The notes beneath the pieces are model-generated. The model saw only the letters and a program-made list of their open reading frames with translations, made no database searches and was not told where the DNA came from. Source: Dokdonella_A sp963758365 (GTDB taxonomy: Bacteria > Pseudomonadota > Gammaproteobacteria > Xanthomonadales > Rhodanobacteraceae). Taken from it: a stretch of DNA of 64,000 nucleotides. The stretch spans positions 1,674,001-1,738,000 of the forward strand of contig CAVWVB010000001.1 in the NCBI GenBank assembly GCA_963758365.1. Direction: 5' to 3'. Both the position numbers and the translations under genes were made by a program. Every line of letters starts with the position of its first letter. Positions within the stretch are counted from its first letter, which is position 1. Shown piece by piece: positions 26,710-34,139 of the stretch.

Positions 26710-27621
26710 CTACGACGGTGCAGCCACCTGCAGCGTGAAGCGGCTTTCGAAGCAGCGCATCGCGCCGTCGAGCGGATCGGCGAATCGCAGGGATTTCGCG
26801 AGGAGCTGCAGCGGACGCGAGAAGTCCCCCGCAGCGTCGCCACCGAGCGTCGGATAGTACGTATCGTTGAAAATCGGCGCGCCCAGTGCGGCCATGTGCA
26901 CGCGCAGCTGGTGCTTCCTGCCGGAAACCGGCTGCAGTCGATAGCGCCAGCATGTGGCGCTGCGTTCGATCACTTCGATCCGCGTCTCGCTGTTGGCGGC
27001 ACCGGCGACCTCGCAGATGCGGAAGAACGGTTCTGCACGCGCGAGTCGACTGCGACGCACGTGCGGAAAGTGCAGCGCCGGCAACGGATCCGCGAGCGCC
27101 TCGTAGTGCTTGCCGATTCGATGCTCGCGGAACAGCGCCTGATAGCGCGCACGCGTGGCGGGATTCACCGAAAAGAGCACGAGTCCCGCAGTCTCACGGT
27201 CAATCCGGTGCAGCGGCGTCAGCGCGGGATTGCCGGTTCGGCGCACGAGGCGCGCCAGCAGGGTTTCCGCGACATGGCTGCCAGCCGGCGTGACCGGCAG
27301 GAAATGCGGCTTGTCGGCAACGACGAGGTGCTCGTCGACGTGCAATAGCGCTTCCCGGAACGGGATGGACGGTTCCGCGGTCACTTCGCGGTAGTAGCGG
27401 ATCTGCGCACCCACGCGATACGGCGCACATGCGGCAAGCGCGGCGCCTTGCGCATCGAGCACGCGGCCACGCGCAAACCGGTTCAACCAGATTTCACGAT
27501 CGACCGCGGGAAACCGCGCGCACAATCCGTCCAGCAACGTCGTCCACGGCCCGGGCGCGAGTTGCAGCCGGCTCGCAGACACGCCATCGACGACCGACAA
27601 CCCGTATCGCGTATCGCTCAC
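26710..27621 (-). CDS. RluA-family pseudouridine synthase
   Basis: A 303-residue enzyme that isomerises uridine to pseudouridine in RNA. The catalytic motif is H-R-I-D-R-E-T-A-G-L with the aspartate at 141, and the family strand R-K-H-Q-L-R-V-H-M-A-A-L-G-A-P-I follows. The N-terminal 85 residues do not form a recognisable S4 domain. Target RNA cannot be told from sequence; the gene resembles the RluA/TruC/23S group. Confidence 0.88.
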   Translation of the reverse strand: MSDTRYGLSVVDGVSASRLQLAPGPWTTLLDGLCARFPAVDREIWLNRFARGRVLDAQGAALAACAPYRVGAQIRYYREVTAEPSIPFREALLHVDEHLVVADKPHFLPVTPAGSHVAETLLARLVRRTGNPALTPLHRIDRETAGLVLFSVNPATRARYQALFREHRIGKHYEALADPLPALHFPHVRRSRLARAEPFFRICEVAGAANSETRIEVIERSATCWRYRLQPVSGRKHQLRVHMAALGAPIFNDTYYPTLGGDAAGDFSRPLQLLAKSLRFADPLDGAMRCFESRFTLQVAAPS

Positions 27622-27658
27622 GTGCTGTCGCCCCAGCGCACGATCGCAATCGCGCCGG

Positions 27659-28261
27659 CTACACGCCGTCCACGGCGAGCAAGGTCAGCTCTGCCTTCTG
27701 CTGCGGGTCGGCCGTGTCCCATTTGCGCAGATGGTCGAGCTTCTTTGCGTGAATGTCGGCCGCGTGTTCGCGATACCACTGCTCAGCCTCCGCTGTCAGC
27801 CTGACCCAGGCCGTTGCCTGCATCCACTCGGCGAAGTCGCTCGACTGGAGGCTGTACTTCGCGTCCGCCCGGTTGTGGATGGGCAAAAGCGAGAAGCGTG
27901 CCTTCCACACGCCGATGCGTGGACGAACCAGCGCATAGTAGGTCTTGCCCGCATCCAGGTGGGCAATCATGAAATCCGCGTTCTCGGCGATGACCATGAA
28001 CAGGTGATCGCCGGGCTGCGCCTCGTAAGCGACACTGGTCTTGGCCGAAACGATGCCGATGAACGCGTCCGCGTCGGCGCGGGTGTCATAGACCGACGAC
28101 TGCACCGCCCCGCCGAACGAGGAGGGCCGCAGGAACACGATCAGGGCCTTGCCGGGCGCGGGTACCGGCGCCGCGCCGTCGGTTCTGACCATCATCGACG
28201 AATGGCAGCCGGCAAGCCCGGCCAGCAACAGCACCATTACTGCCTGGACTAGCATCCGCAT
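27659..28261 (-). CDS. DUF2846-type lipoprotein
   Basis: A 200-residue lipoprotein: hydrophobic signal ending L-A-G-L-A-G-C, so the mature protein starts at a lipidated cysteine. The body matches the DUF2846 pattern of a beta-sandwich with G-K-A-L-I-V-F-L-R-P and P-G-D-H-L-F-M-V-I-A-E-N-A-D. The ATG at 28261 follows GGGGAG at good spacing. Probable location is the outer membrane, facing the periplasm; role unknown. Confidence 0.8.
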   Translation of the reverse strand: MRMLVQAVMVLLLAGLAGCHSSMMVRTDGAAPVPAPGKALIVFLRPSSFGGAVQSSVYDTRADADAFIGIVSAKTSVAYEAQPGDHLFMVIAENADFMIAHLDAGKTYYALVRPRIGVWKARFSLLPIHNRADAKYSLQSSDFAEWMQATAWVRLTAEAEQWYREHAADIHAKKLDHLRKWDTADPQQKAELTLLAVDGV

Positions 28262-28408
28262 ATCTGATCTCCCCTGATCGGCGGCGCGCGCGCACGTCAC
28301 GCGCCATTCCTTATACCAATACCAAGGGCAGGGATGCCATCGCCCGATCATGCGCATCCGCGCGGTCAGACACGGCGTGCGCGCGTTCGCTTCGCGCGAC
28401 GCCGCGCG

Positions 28409-28849
28409 CTAGTCGAAGCCATTGGCGAAGATGCCATCGTCGATGATCGTGATCGGCCCATTCATCGCTGCGTGGTTTACACAGTTGTAGTGCAGGCTGT
28501 CCGGCGCGCTCAGCGGCACGGCAAAGGTCAGGGTCATCGTGCCGGTCGCGCCGTTGTTGGTCACGCCATCATTGTACTGGCTGCCGGAACCTGTCGTATT
28601 GATCGTGTTGATATTGAATGTATGGATTGAACTGATGTTCTGCATGACGAACGCGTAGGTGTGCCCGCGCAGCAGGGTCAGCGGCGGATTGCTCTGCCCG
28701 TCGATCAGCCACGCGCTGAATCCGTCGTTGACGACATCCATCGAGACCACCGGCGAACCCGCGTGGCCGACACCGCTCGCGGCGAACAGGCAGATCGCGA
28801 GCAGGGCATGCGGACGGGTGAAGCGCATAACGTTCTGGTGCACGGGCAT
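28409..28849 (-). CDS. Secreted cupredoxin-like protein with IFANGFD tail
   Basis: A 146-residue exported protein with a signal peptide (cut after G-V-G-H-A). It looks like a blue-copper fold: a possible histidine ligand in S-S-I-H-T-F-N-I and the late cluster Y-N-C-V-N-H-A-A-M, which supplies Cys, His and Met in type 1 copper spacing. Electron transfer or copper binding outside the membrane is likely. The last seven residues, IFANGFD, follow the same pattern as the end of the beta-helix protein at 8199-9749. GAGGAG precedes the ATG at 28849. Confidence 0.78.
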   Translation of the reverse strand: MPVHQNVMRFTRPHALLAICLFAASGVGHAGSPVVSMDVVNDGFSAWLIDGQSNPPLTLLRGHTYAFVMQNISSIHTFNINTINTTGSGSQYNDGVTNNGATGTMTLTFAVPLSAPDSLHYNCVNHAAMNGPITIIDDGIFANGFD

Positions 28850-29122
28850 TTTCCGCTCCTCGATGGTTGCGACAGGGATTCCGGCCCGATCCATCCAGGC
28901 CAAGGCATGAGTACCACGAGGGCGCGATCCGGTTGCATGACCCTGTCGAACGACGCGTACCCGGCCGATCACCCGCAGCACGGCGGCGACAGGCGATACG
29001 CAGCTCGGGTCGCGGTGCCGCAAGGTCGGCACGCCCGAACCCCGAGCGTGTCGAGCCGGCGCCCGGCATTGCAGTGCGCCGCAGGCCGCAGGTCAGGTCG
29101 GGCGCGCACGCGCCTGCCGCGG

Positions 29123-30019
29123 TCAGCGCAGCGTGCGATTGAACAACGCAAGCATGCGACTCCACGCCTCGCGTGCCGCAACGGCGTCGTAGCGCGGCGT
29201 GGTGTCGTTGTTGAACCCATGCTGTGTTGCAGGCGGCTGGAACACCGTGAAGCGAATCCCGGCCTTGTCGAGCGCGGCCTTGTAGGCCGGCCAGCCCGCA
29301 TTCACGCGATCGTCATTCGCGGCGAGCACGACGAGCATTTCCGCCTTGATCCGGCCGACGTCGCCGAGCGCGGGCGCACTGCCGTAGAACGGCGCCGCGG
29401 CCGCGAGATGCGGCAGGCGCGTGGCGAGAAAATTCACGATTCCGCCGCCGTAGCAGAAGCCCACGGCTCCCATACGGCCGTTGCCTGCTTCGACATGGCC
29501 GAGCATGTTCGCGGCAGCGAGGAAGTCTTCGCGCGTCTTTGCCTGATCAAGCTTGGCAAACAGGCTGCGCGCCGCATCCTCGTCGCCTGGATAACCGCCG
29601 AGCGGGAACAGCGCGTCGGGCGCGAACGCAATGAAGTTCTCGAGCGCGAGGCGTCGCGCGATATCCTCGATGTGCGGGTTGAGGCCGCGGTTCTCGTGCG
29701 CGACGAGCACGACCGGCAGCATCGTCCCGGCCGCGGCGGGCCTGGCCAGGTATCCTCGGCCCTTGCCGTAGCCGCGCGGCGACGCGAATTCCAGATGGCG
29801 TGCCGACAGGCGCTTGTCGTCGGGCCGGACCTGCTGCGCGCCCGCGAAGTCGGGATTCAGCGCGGCCAGCAGGCCCGCGGCACCCGCGGCGCCGGCTGCG
29901 AAACGCGCCGCGCGCGCAAGGAATCCGCGCCGATCGATCGCACCGTGCACGTAGCGATCGAACAACGCAAGCACGTCGGGATCGAAATCGCCGGCTCTGG
30001 AATGCGGTGTATTCGACAT
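29123..30019 (-). CDS. Dienelactone-hydrolase family protein with Tat-type signal
   Basis: A 298-residue alpha/beta hydrolase of the dienelactone hydrolase family. The nucleophile is the cysteine of G-F-C-Y-G-G-G; D and H of the triad are in A-N-D-D-R-V and T-Q-H-G-F. The N terminus has D-R-R-G-F-L-A followed by an alanine-rich hydrophobic stretch, a twin-arginine export signal. I chose the ATG at 30019 (CGAGG upstream); the frame continues upstream antisense to the iron-sulfur gene. It is divergent from the oxidoreductase pair at 30221. Confidence 0.87.
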   Translation of the reverse strand: MSNTPHSRAGDFDPDVLALFDRYVHGAIDRRGFLARAARFAAGAAGAAGLLAALNPDFAGAQQVRPDDKRLSARHLEFASPRGYGKGRGYLARPAAAGTMLPVVLVAHENRGLNPHIEDIARRLALENFIAFAPDALFPLGGYPGDEDAARSLFAKLDQAKTREDFLAAANMLGHVEAGNGRMGAVGFCYGGGIVNFLATRLPHLAAAAPFYGSAPALGDVGRIKAEMLVVLAANDDRVNAGWPAYKAALDKAGIRFTVFQPPATQHGFNNDTTPRYDAVAAREAWSRMLALFNRTLR

Positions 30020-30220
30020 GTCGACCTCGATCGTGGACCGCGACGAAAGCGCCGTGCGCGCAGGATACGGGAGACCCGACAGAACCGCATGTGGCGATGA
30101 AATTGCGTTCGGCCGCGCGTTCGTTGCGGCGAATGGCGCGTGCCCCAACCATCGACACTGGGCGCACCCGCTTGCGGGGTGTAGAACTCGGGGACACTGC
30201 GTTGTCGCGGAGGTTCGCGC

Positions 30221-30694
30221 ATGGCCATCGAATTCACCGTCAACAGGAAGCCGGTCCGTTTCGACGGCGACCCGCAGATGCCGCTGCTCTGGTATCTGCG
30301 CGATCACGCGCACACGACCGGCGTCAAGTACGGCTGCGGAGTCGGCGCCTGCGGCGCCTGCACCGTGCATATGGACGGCAGGGCGGTGCGTGCGTGCTCG
30401 GTCGCGGTCGCGAGTGCCGCGGGCCGCGCGGTGACCACGATCGAGGGCCTCGCCGAAAACGGCATCCTGCACGCGCTGCAGCAGGCGTGGATCGAGGAAG
30501 ACGTCGCGCAGTGCGGTTACTGCCAAGCCGGCCAGATCATGGCCGCCGCGGATCTGCTCGCGCGCAATCCGCAACCCCGCGACGAGGATATCGCCGGACT
30601 CACCAATCTGTGCCGCTGCGGCACCTATCCGCGTATCCGCAACGCAATCAGGCGCGCAGTGGTGCTGCGCCGCGCGCAGCAGATCGCATCATGA
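30221..30694 (+). CDS. iorA: Small [2Fe-2S] subunit of a molybdenum hydroxylase (IorA-type)
   Basis: A 157-residue electron-transfer subunit with two [2Fe-2S] clusters. The plant-ferredoxin-type site has Cys39, Cys44, Cys47 and Cys59 (C-G-V-G-A-C-G-A-C), the second has Cys98, Cys101, Cys131 and Cys133 (C-G-Y-C ... C-R-C-G). Its stop overlaps the ATG of the large subunit by four bases, so the two are co-translated. It resembles isoquinoline 1-oxidoreductase alpha subunits; the true substrate may be another aldehyde or N-heterocycle. Confidence 0.92.
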   Translation: MAIEFTVNRKPVRFDGDPQMPLLWYLRDHAHTTGVKYGCGVGACGACTVHMDGRAVRACSVAVASAAGRAVTTIEGLAENGILHALQQAWIEEDVAQCGYCQAGQIMAAADLLARNPQPRDEDIAGLTNLCRCGTYPRIRNAIRRAVVLRRAQQIAS

Positions 30695-33024
30695 GCGCGC
30701 GCAGCGATCGGCACGCGCGACGCGCGACGGATGCCGCGACGGCTGCGAGCGCGGCACTTCCTGCGGCCGGAGCCGGACTGGATCGACGCGGATTCCTCAA
30801 GGCCTGCCTCGGCGCGGGCGGCGGGTTCGTGCTGAGCCTGTGGCTGCCCGGCGCGACCGGTGCCGCCTCGCCTTCCGCCGCGACGGGCGCGGCGATCGGA
30901 CTGTTCATCCGCATCGAACCGGATGGTCGTATCGTGATCGGGGCGCGCTGCCCGGAGATCGGCCAGGGCGTGAAAACCTCGCTGCCGATGCTGATCGCCG
31001 AGGAACTCGATGCCGACTGGAACCGGGTCGAAGTCGAGCAATTGCCGTTGGGACTGGTTGCGGGCGACGGACCGTCGGGCCTGACCTGGAAATACGGTCC
31101 GCAGGGCGCGGGCGGCAGCACCAGCATTCCCGAAGCCTGGGGCGACCTGCGTCAGGTCGGCGCGAAGGCACGGCGCATGCTGCTCGATGCGGCGTCGCGG
31201 CGCTGGCGCATGCCGATCGCGCAACTGCGCACCGAAGCCGGCCGCGTGCTCGGCGCGGATGGCCGCGCGCTCGCGTACGGCGAACTCGTGGCCGACGCGG
31301 CCGCGCTGCCGCCGCCGACCGGCGACGTGCCGCTGAAGACGCCCGATCAGTACCGCATCGTCGGCACGCCGCGCCGGGTGGTCGACGCCGCCGACATCGT
31401 CACCGGTCGCGCGCGCTACGGCATCGATGTGTACGCGCCCGGCGCATTGACCGCGGTGGTCGCGCGCTGTCCGCATTTCGAGGGCGGCGTTCGCGGATTC
31501 GACGCCAAGGCCGCGCTCGCGATCCCGGGCGTGCGCCAGGTGCTCGCGCTGCCCGGACCCGAGGGCAACGCCGCGATCACGCGCAATCTGGTCGCCGGAG
31601 TGGCCGTGCTTGCCGACGACACGTGGTCGGCGCTCAAGGGCCGCGAAGCGCTCACGATCGACTGGACTGCGGGCAGTCACGCAAACGAGTCCAGCGCAAC
31701 GCTCGATGCGCAGTGCACGCGGCTACTCGCCGGCAAGGGCACGGTGTTGCGCGACGACGGCGACGCGGGTGCCGCGATCGAGGCCGCCGGACGCGTGGTC
31801 CAGGCCATCTATCGCGTGCCGTTCGTCGCCCACGCGCCGATGGAGCCGCCGGGTGCGTATGTCGAGGTCGGCAAGGACGCGGTGCGCATCATCGCGTCGA
31901 TGCAGCAGCCCGCGGGCGCGTCGCGCGTCGCAAGCGACATCACCGGCGTCAAACGCGAGAACATCGAGGTCGTGATGACGCGTGTCGGCGGCGGATTCGG
32001 GCGACGCCTCAGCAACGACTTCGTCGCCGAGGCCGTGCTGCTCGCAAAGGCCTCGGGCAAGCCGGTCAAGCTGATCTGGACGCGCGAGGACGACCTCGCC
32101 CACGACTTCTTCCGCCCGTTCGGCCATCACCACCTGATCGCTTCGCTCGACAAGGACGGCATGCCGACCGCGTGGATTCAGCGTCTCGCGAGCGCGAGCA
32201 AGTACCACCGGCGACCGGACGTGTCGCCGAAGGACCTGTCTTCCTCCGAACTCTACAGCGACGACTTCCCGGCCGGCATCGTCGCGAACCTGCGGCTCGA
32301 ATGGCTCGCGGTCGAATCGGGCATGACACGCGGGTCGTGGCGCGCGCCCGCGCACACCGCGAATGCGTTCGCGGTGGAGAGTTTCCTCGACGAGATCGCC
32401 CATGCCGGCGGGCAGGATCCGCTCGCGCTGCGCCTCAAGCTGCTCGATCACGGCGAACTGGCCTATCGCCAGCATGGCGGTCCGCGGTTCGCGCCGCGGC
32501 GGCTGCGCGAGGTCACGCGCATCGCCGCCGAAAAGATCGGCTGGGCGCGCGGGGTGCAGGATGGACACGGCCTCGGACTCGCCGCGCATTTCACGTTCGG
32601 CGGCTATGCCGCGCATGCAATGGAGGTCAGCGTCGCGGCCGACGGCACGCCCACGATCCATCGCTGCGTGTGCGCGATCGATGTCGGCCAGCCGGTGAAT
32701 CCGCTCGGCATCGAGGCGCAGATGATGGGCGGAACGATCGACGGGCTGTCGACCGCGATGAACCTGGAGATCCGCATCGACAAGGGCCAGGTCAGCACGC
32801 GCAACTTTCCCGACTACCCGCTGCTGCGTTCGGCACAGGCGCCCGACGTCGAGGTGCATGTCGTGCCGAGCCGCGCAGCGCCGAGTGGCGCGGGCGAGAT
32901 GGGTATTCCGACCGCAGCGCCCGCGCTGACCAACGCGATATTCGCCGCGACCGGCGTGCGCATCCGCCGCCTGCCGATCGGCGACCAGCTCGCCGCGGCG
33001 ATGCGCGAGCGCAACAAGACCTGA
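30691..33024 (+). CDS. iorB: Large molybdopterin subunit of a molybdenum hydroxylase (IorB-type)
   Basis: A 777-residue molybdopterin-cytosine-dinucleotide-binding subunit of the xanthine dehydrogenase superfamily. The N terminus has D-R-R-G-F-L-K-A and a hydrophobic stretch, a twin-arginine signal for periplasmic export, common in IorB-type enzymes. Cofactor-binding loops include Q-Q-P-A-G-A-S-R-V, G-G-G-F-G-R-R and G-S-W-R-A-P, and a late G-A-G-E-M-G-I-P-T carries the catalytic glutamate position. Usual partners such as a c-type cytochrome or XdhC-like factor are not adjacent. Confidence 0.92.
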   Translation: MSARSDRHARRATDAATAASAALPAAGAGLDRRGFLKACLGAGGGFVLSLWLPGATGAASPSAATGAAIGLFIRIEPDGRIVIGARCPEIGQGVKTSLPMLIAEELDADWNRVEVEQLPLGLVAGDGPSGLTWKYGPQGAGGSTSIPEAWGDLRQVGAKARRMLLDAASRRWRMPIAQLRTEAGRVLGADGRALAYGELVADAAALPPPTGDVPLKTPDQYRIVGTPRRVVDAADIVTGRARYGIDVYAPGALTAVVARCPHFEGGVRGFDAKAALAIPGVRQVLALPGPEGNAAITRNLVAGVAVLADDTWSALKGREALTIDWTAGSHANESSATLDAQCTRLLAGKGTVLRDDGDAGAAIEAAGRVVQAIYRVPFVAHAPMEPPGAYVEVGKDAVRIIASMQQPAGASRVASDITGVKRENIEVVMTRVGGGFGRRLSNDFVAEAVLLAKASGKPVKLIWTREDDLAHDFFRPFGHHHLIASLDKDGMPTAWIQRLASASKYHRRPDVSPKDLSSSELYSDDFPAGIVANLRLEWLAVESGMTRGSWRAPAHTANAFAVESFLDEIAHAGGQDPLALRLKLLDHGELAYRQHGGPRFAPRRLREVTRIAAEKIGWARGVQDGHGLGLAAHFTFGGYAAHAMEVSVAADGTPTIHRCVCAIDVGQPVNPLGIEAQMMGGTIDGLSTAMNLEIRIDKGQVSTRNFPDYPLLRSAQAPDVEVHVVPSRAAPSGAGEMGIPTAAPALTNAIFAATGVRIRRLPIGDQLAAAMRERNKT

Positions 33025-33038
33025 CCCGATAGCGCGAT

Positions 33039-33305
33039 TCAGCGCAGCTGGCTGTCCTTGCTGCCGCGCCGGTTGTAGCCGGTCGCACTGCCCTGTTCAC
33101 GGTCCTGCGCATCCTGGCAGGCCACGCACAGGCGCACGCCGGGCACGGCCTTGCGCCGCGCCTCGGGAATCGACGCGTCGCATTCCTCGCAGTGGGACAG
33201 ACTCGGACCCTTGCGCAGACGACTGCGCGCGCGTTCGATCGCGTCTTTCACGGTCGCGTCGATCTGGTCCTGCACCGCACCGTCGCCGGCCCAGCCGGTG
33301 GCCAT
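33039..33305 (-). CDS. DksA/TraR-family C4 zinc-finger protein (YbiI-like)
   Basis: An 88-residue protein with a short helical start and a C4 zinc finger formed by Cys39/Cys42 (H-C-E-E-C) and Cys60/Cys63 (L-C-V-A-C). It lacks the long coiled coil of DksA, so it belongs to the small TraR/YbiI group. GAGGAG lies just before the ATG at 33305; the frame reaches 33368. Such proteins may bind RNA polymerase, but this is not shown for this subgroup. Confidence 0.87.
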   Translation of the reverse strand: MATGWAGDGAVQDQIDATVKDAIERARSRLRKGPSLSHCEECDASIPEARRKAVPGVRLCVACQDAQDREQGSATGYNRRGSKDSQLR

Positions 33306-33355
33306 CGCATTCTCCTCGCGCAAATCATTGCCGAAACACAGCATATCGGGTCGTG

Positions 33356-34061
33356 CTGGCCGAGTCACAAGCGCTGTGCCCGTGTCGGATCGCGCGCCTC
33401 TCGATGCGAAATGCGCGCGCAGCTCGAACGCGTCAGGCCGGGGCGGCCTGACCTACGGCCGCAGGATAGGGAATCCGTAGGTCAGGTCGGCTGTGCCGAC
33501 CTGACGTGTTCACCGGAACTACCGGCGTGTCAGGTCGGGGCGACCTGACCTACGGTGATGCGACGCACGCGCTCTCTCGCAGAAGCCGGGTTACAAGCGC
33601 TGGTGCCCGTGTCGGATCGCGCGCCTCGATGCGGAATGCGCGCGCAGTCTCGAACGCACGCAGGCCTGGGCGGCCTGACCTACGGCCGCGGAATGGGGAA
33701 TCCGTAGGTCAGGTCGGCTGTGCCGACCTGACCTGTCCAGCGGAGCTACCAGCGTGTCAGGTCGGGGCGACCTGACCTACGGTGATGCGACGCACGCATT
33801 CTCTCGCAGAAGCCGGGTTACAAGCGCTGGCGCCCGTGTCGGATCGCGCGCCTCGATGCGGAATGCGCGCGCAGTCTCGAACGCACGCAGGCCTGGGCGG
33901 CCTGACCTACGGCCGCGGAATGGGGAATCCGTAGGTCAGGTCGGCTGTGCCGACCTGACGTGTCCAGCGGAACTACCGGCGTGTCAGGTCGGGGCGACCT
34001 GACCTACGACCTGACGCGTTCGCCGGGATGATCGCGGGTCAGGCCGGACGGCCTGACCTAC
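33356..34061. repeat. 227-bp tandem array built of REP-like palindromes
   Basis: About 2.9 copies of a unit with an exact 227-bp step: landmarks at 33527, 33754 and 33981. Each unit contains three hairpins of one family. Type a: arms GTCAGGCCG or CAGGCC (33432-33452, 33661-33679, 33888-33906). Type b: 11-bp arms GTCAGGTCGGC with TGT loop, preceded by GTAG (33481-33505, 33708-33732, 33935-33959). Type c: arms GTCAGGTCG with GGG loop, followed by CTAC (33529-33549, 33756-33776, 33983-34003). A further hairpin is at 34038-34057. Open frames here merely repeat the unit and are not genes. Confidence 0.92.
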
Positions 34062-34139
34062 GGTCACGTGCGATCTTCTGTCGCTGAGGCCGGGGCGTGG
34101 TGCAGGCGGGCCGAAACCCGTGAGCGTGGATGCTGCGCG

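Noticed and set aside
33506..34002. Two open frames of 82-89 codons with nearly the same peptide
   Set aside because: They are translations of the 227-bp repeat unit and its palindromes, not genes.
33356..34061. CRISPR array
   Set aside because: The repeat is 227 bp long with internal hairpins, lacks short repeats with unique spacers, and no cas gene is present.
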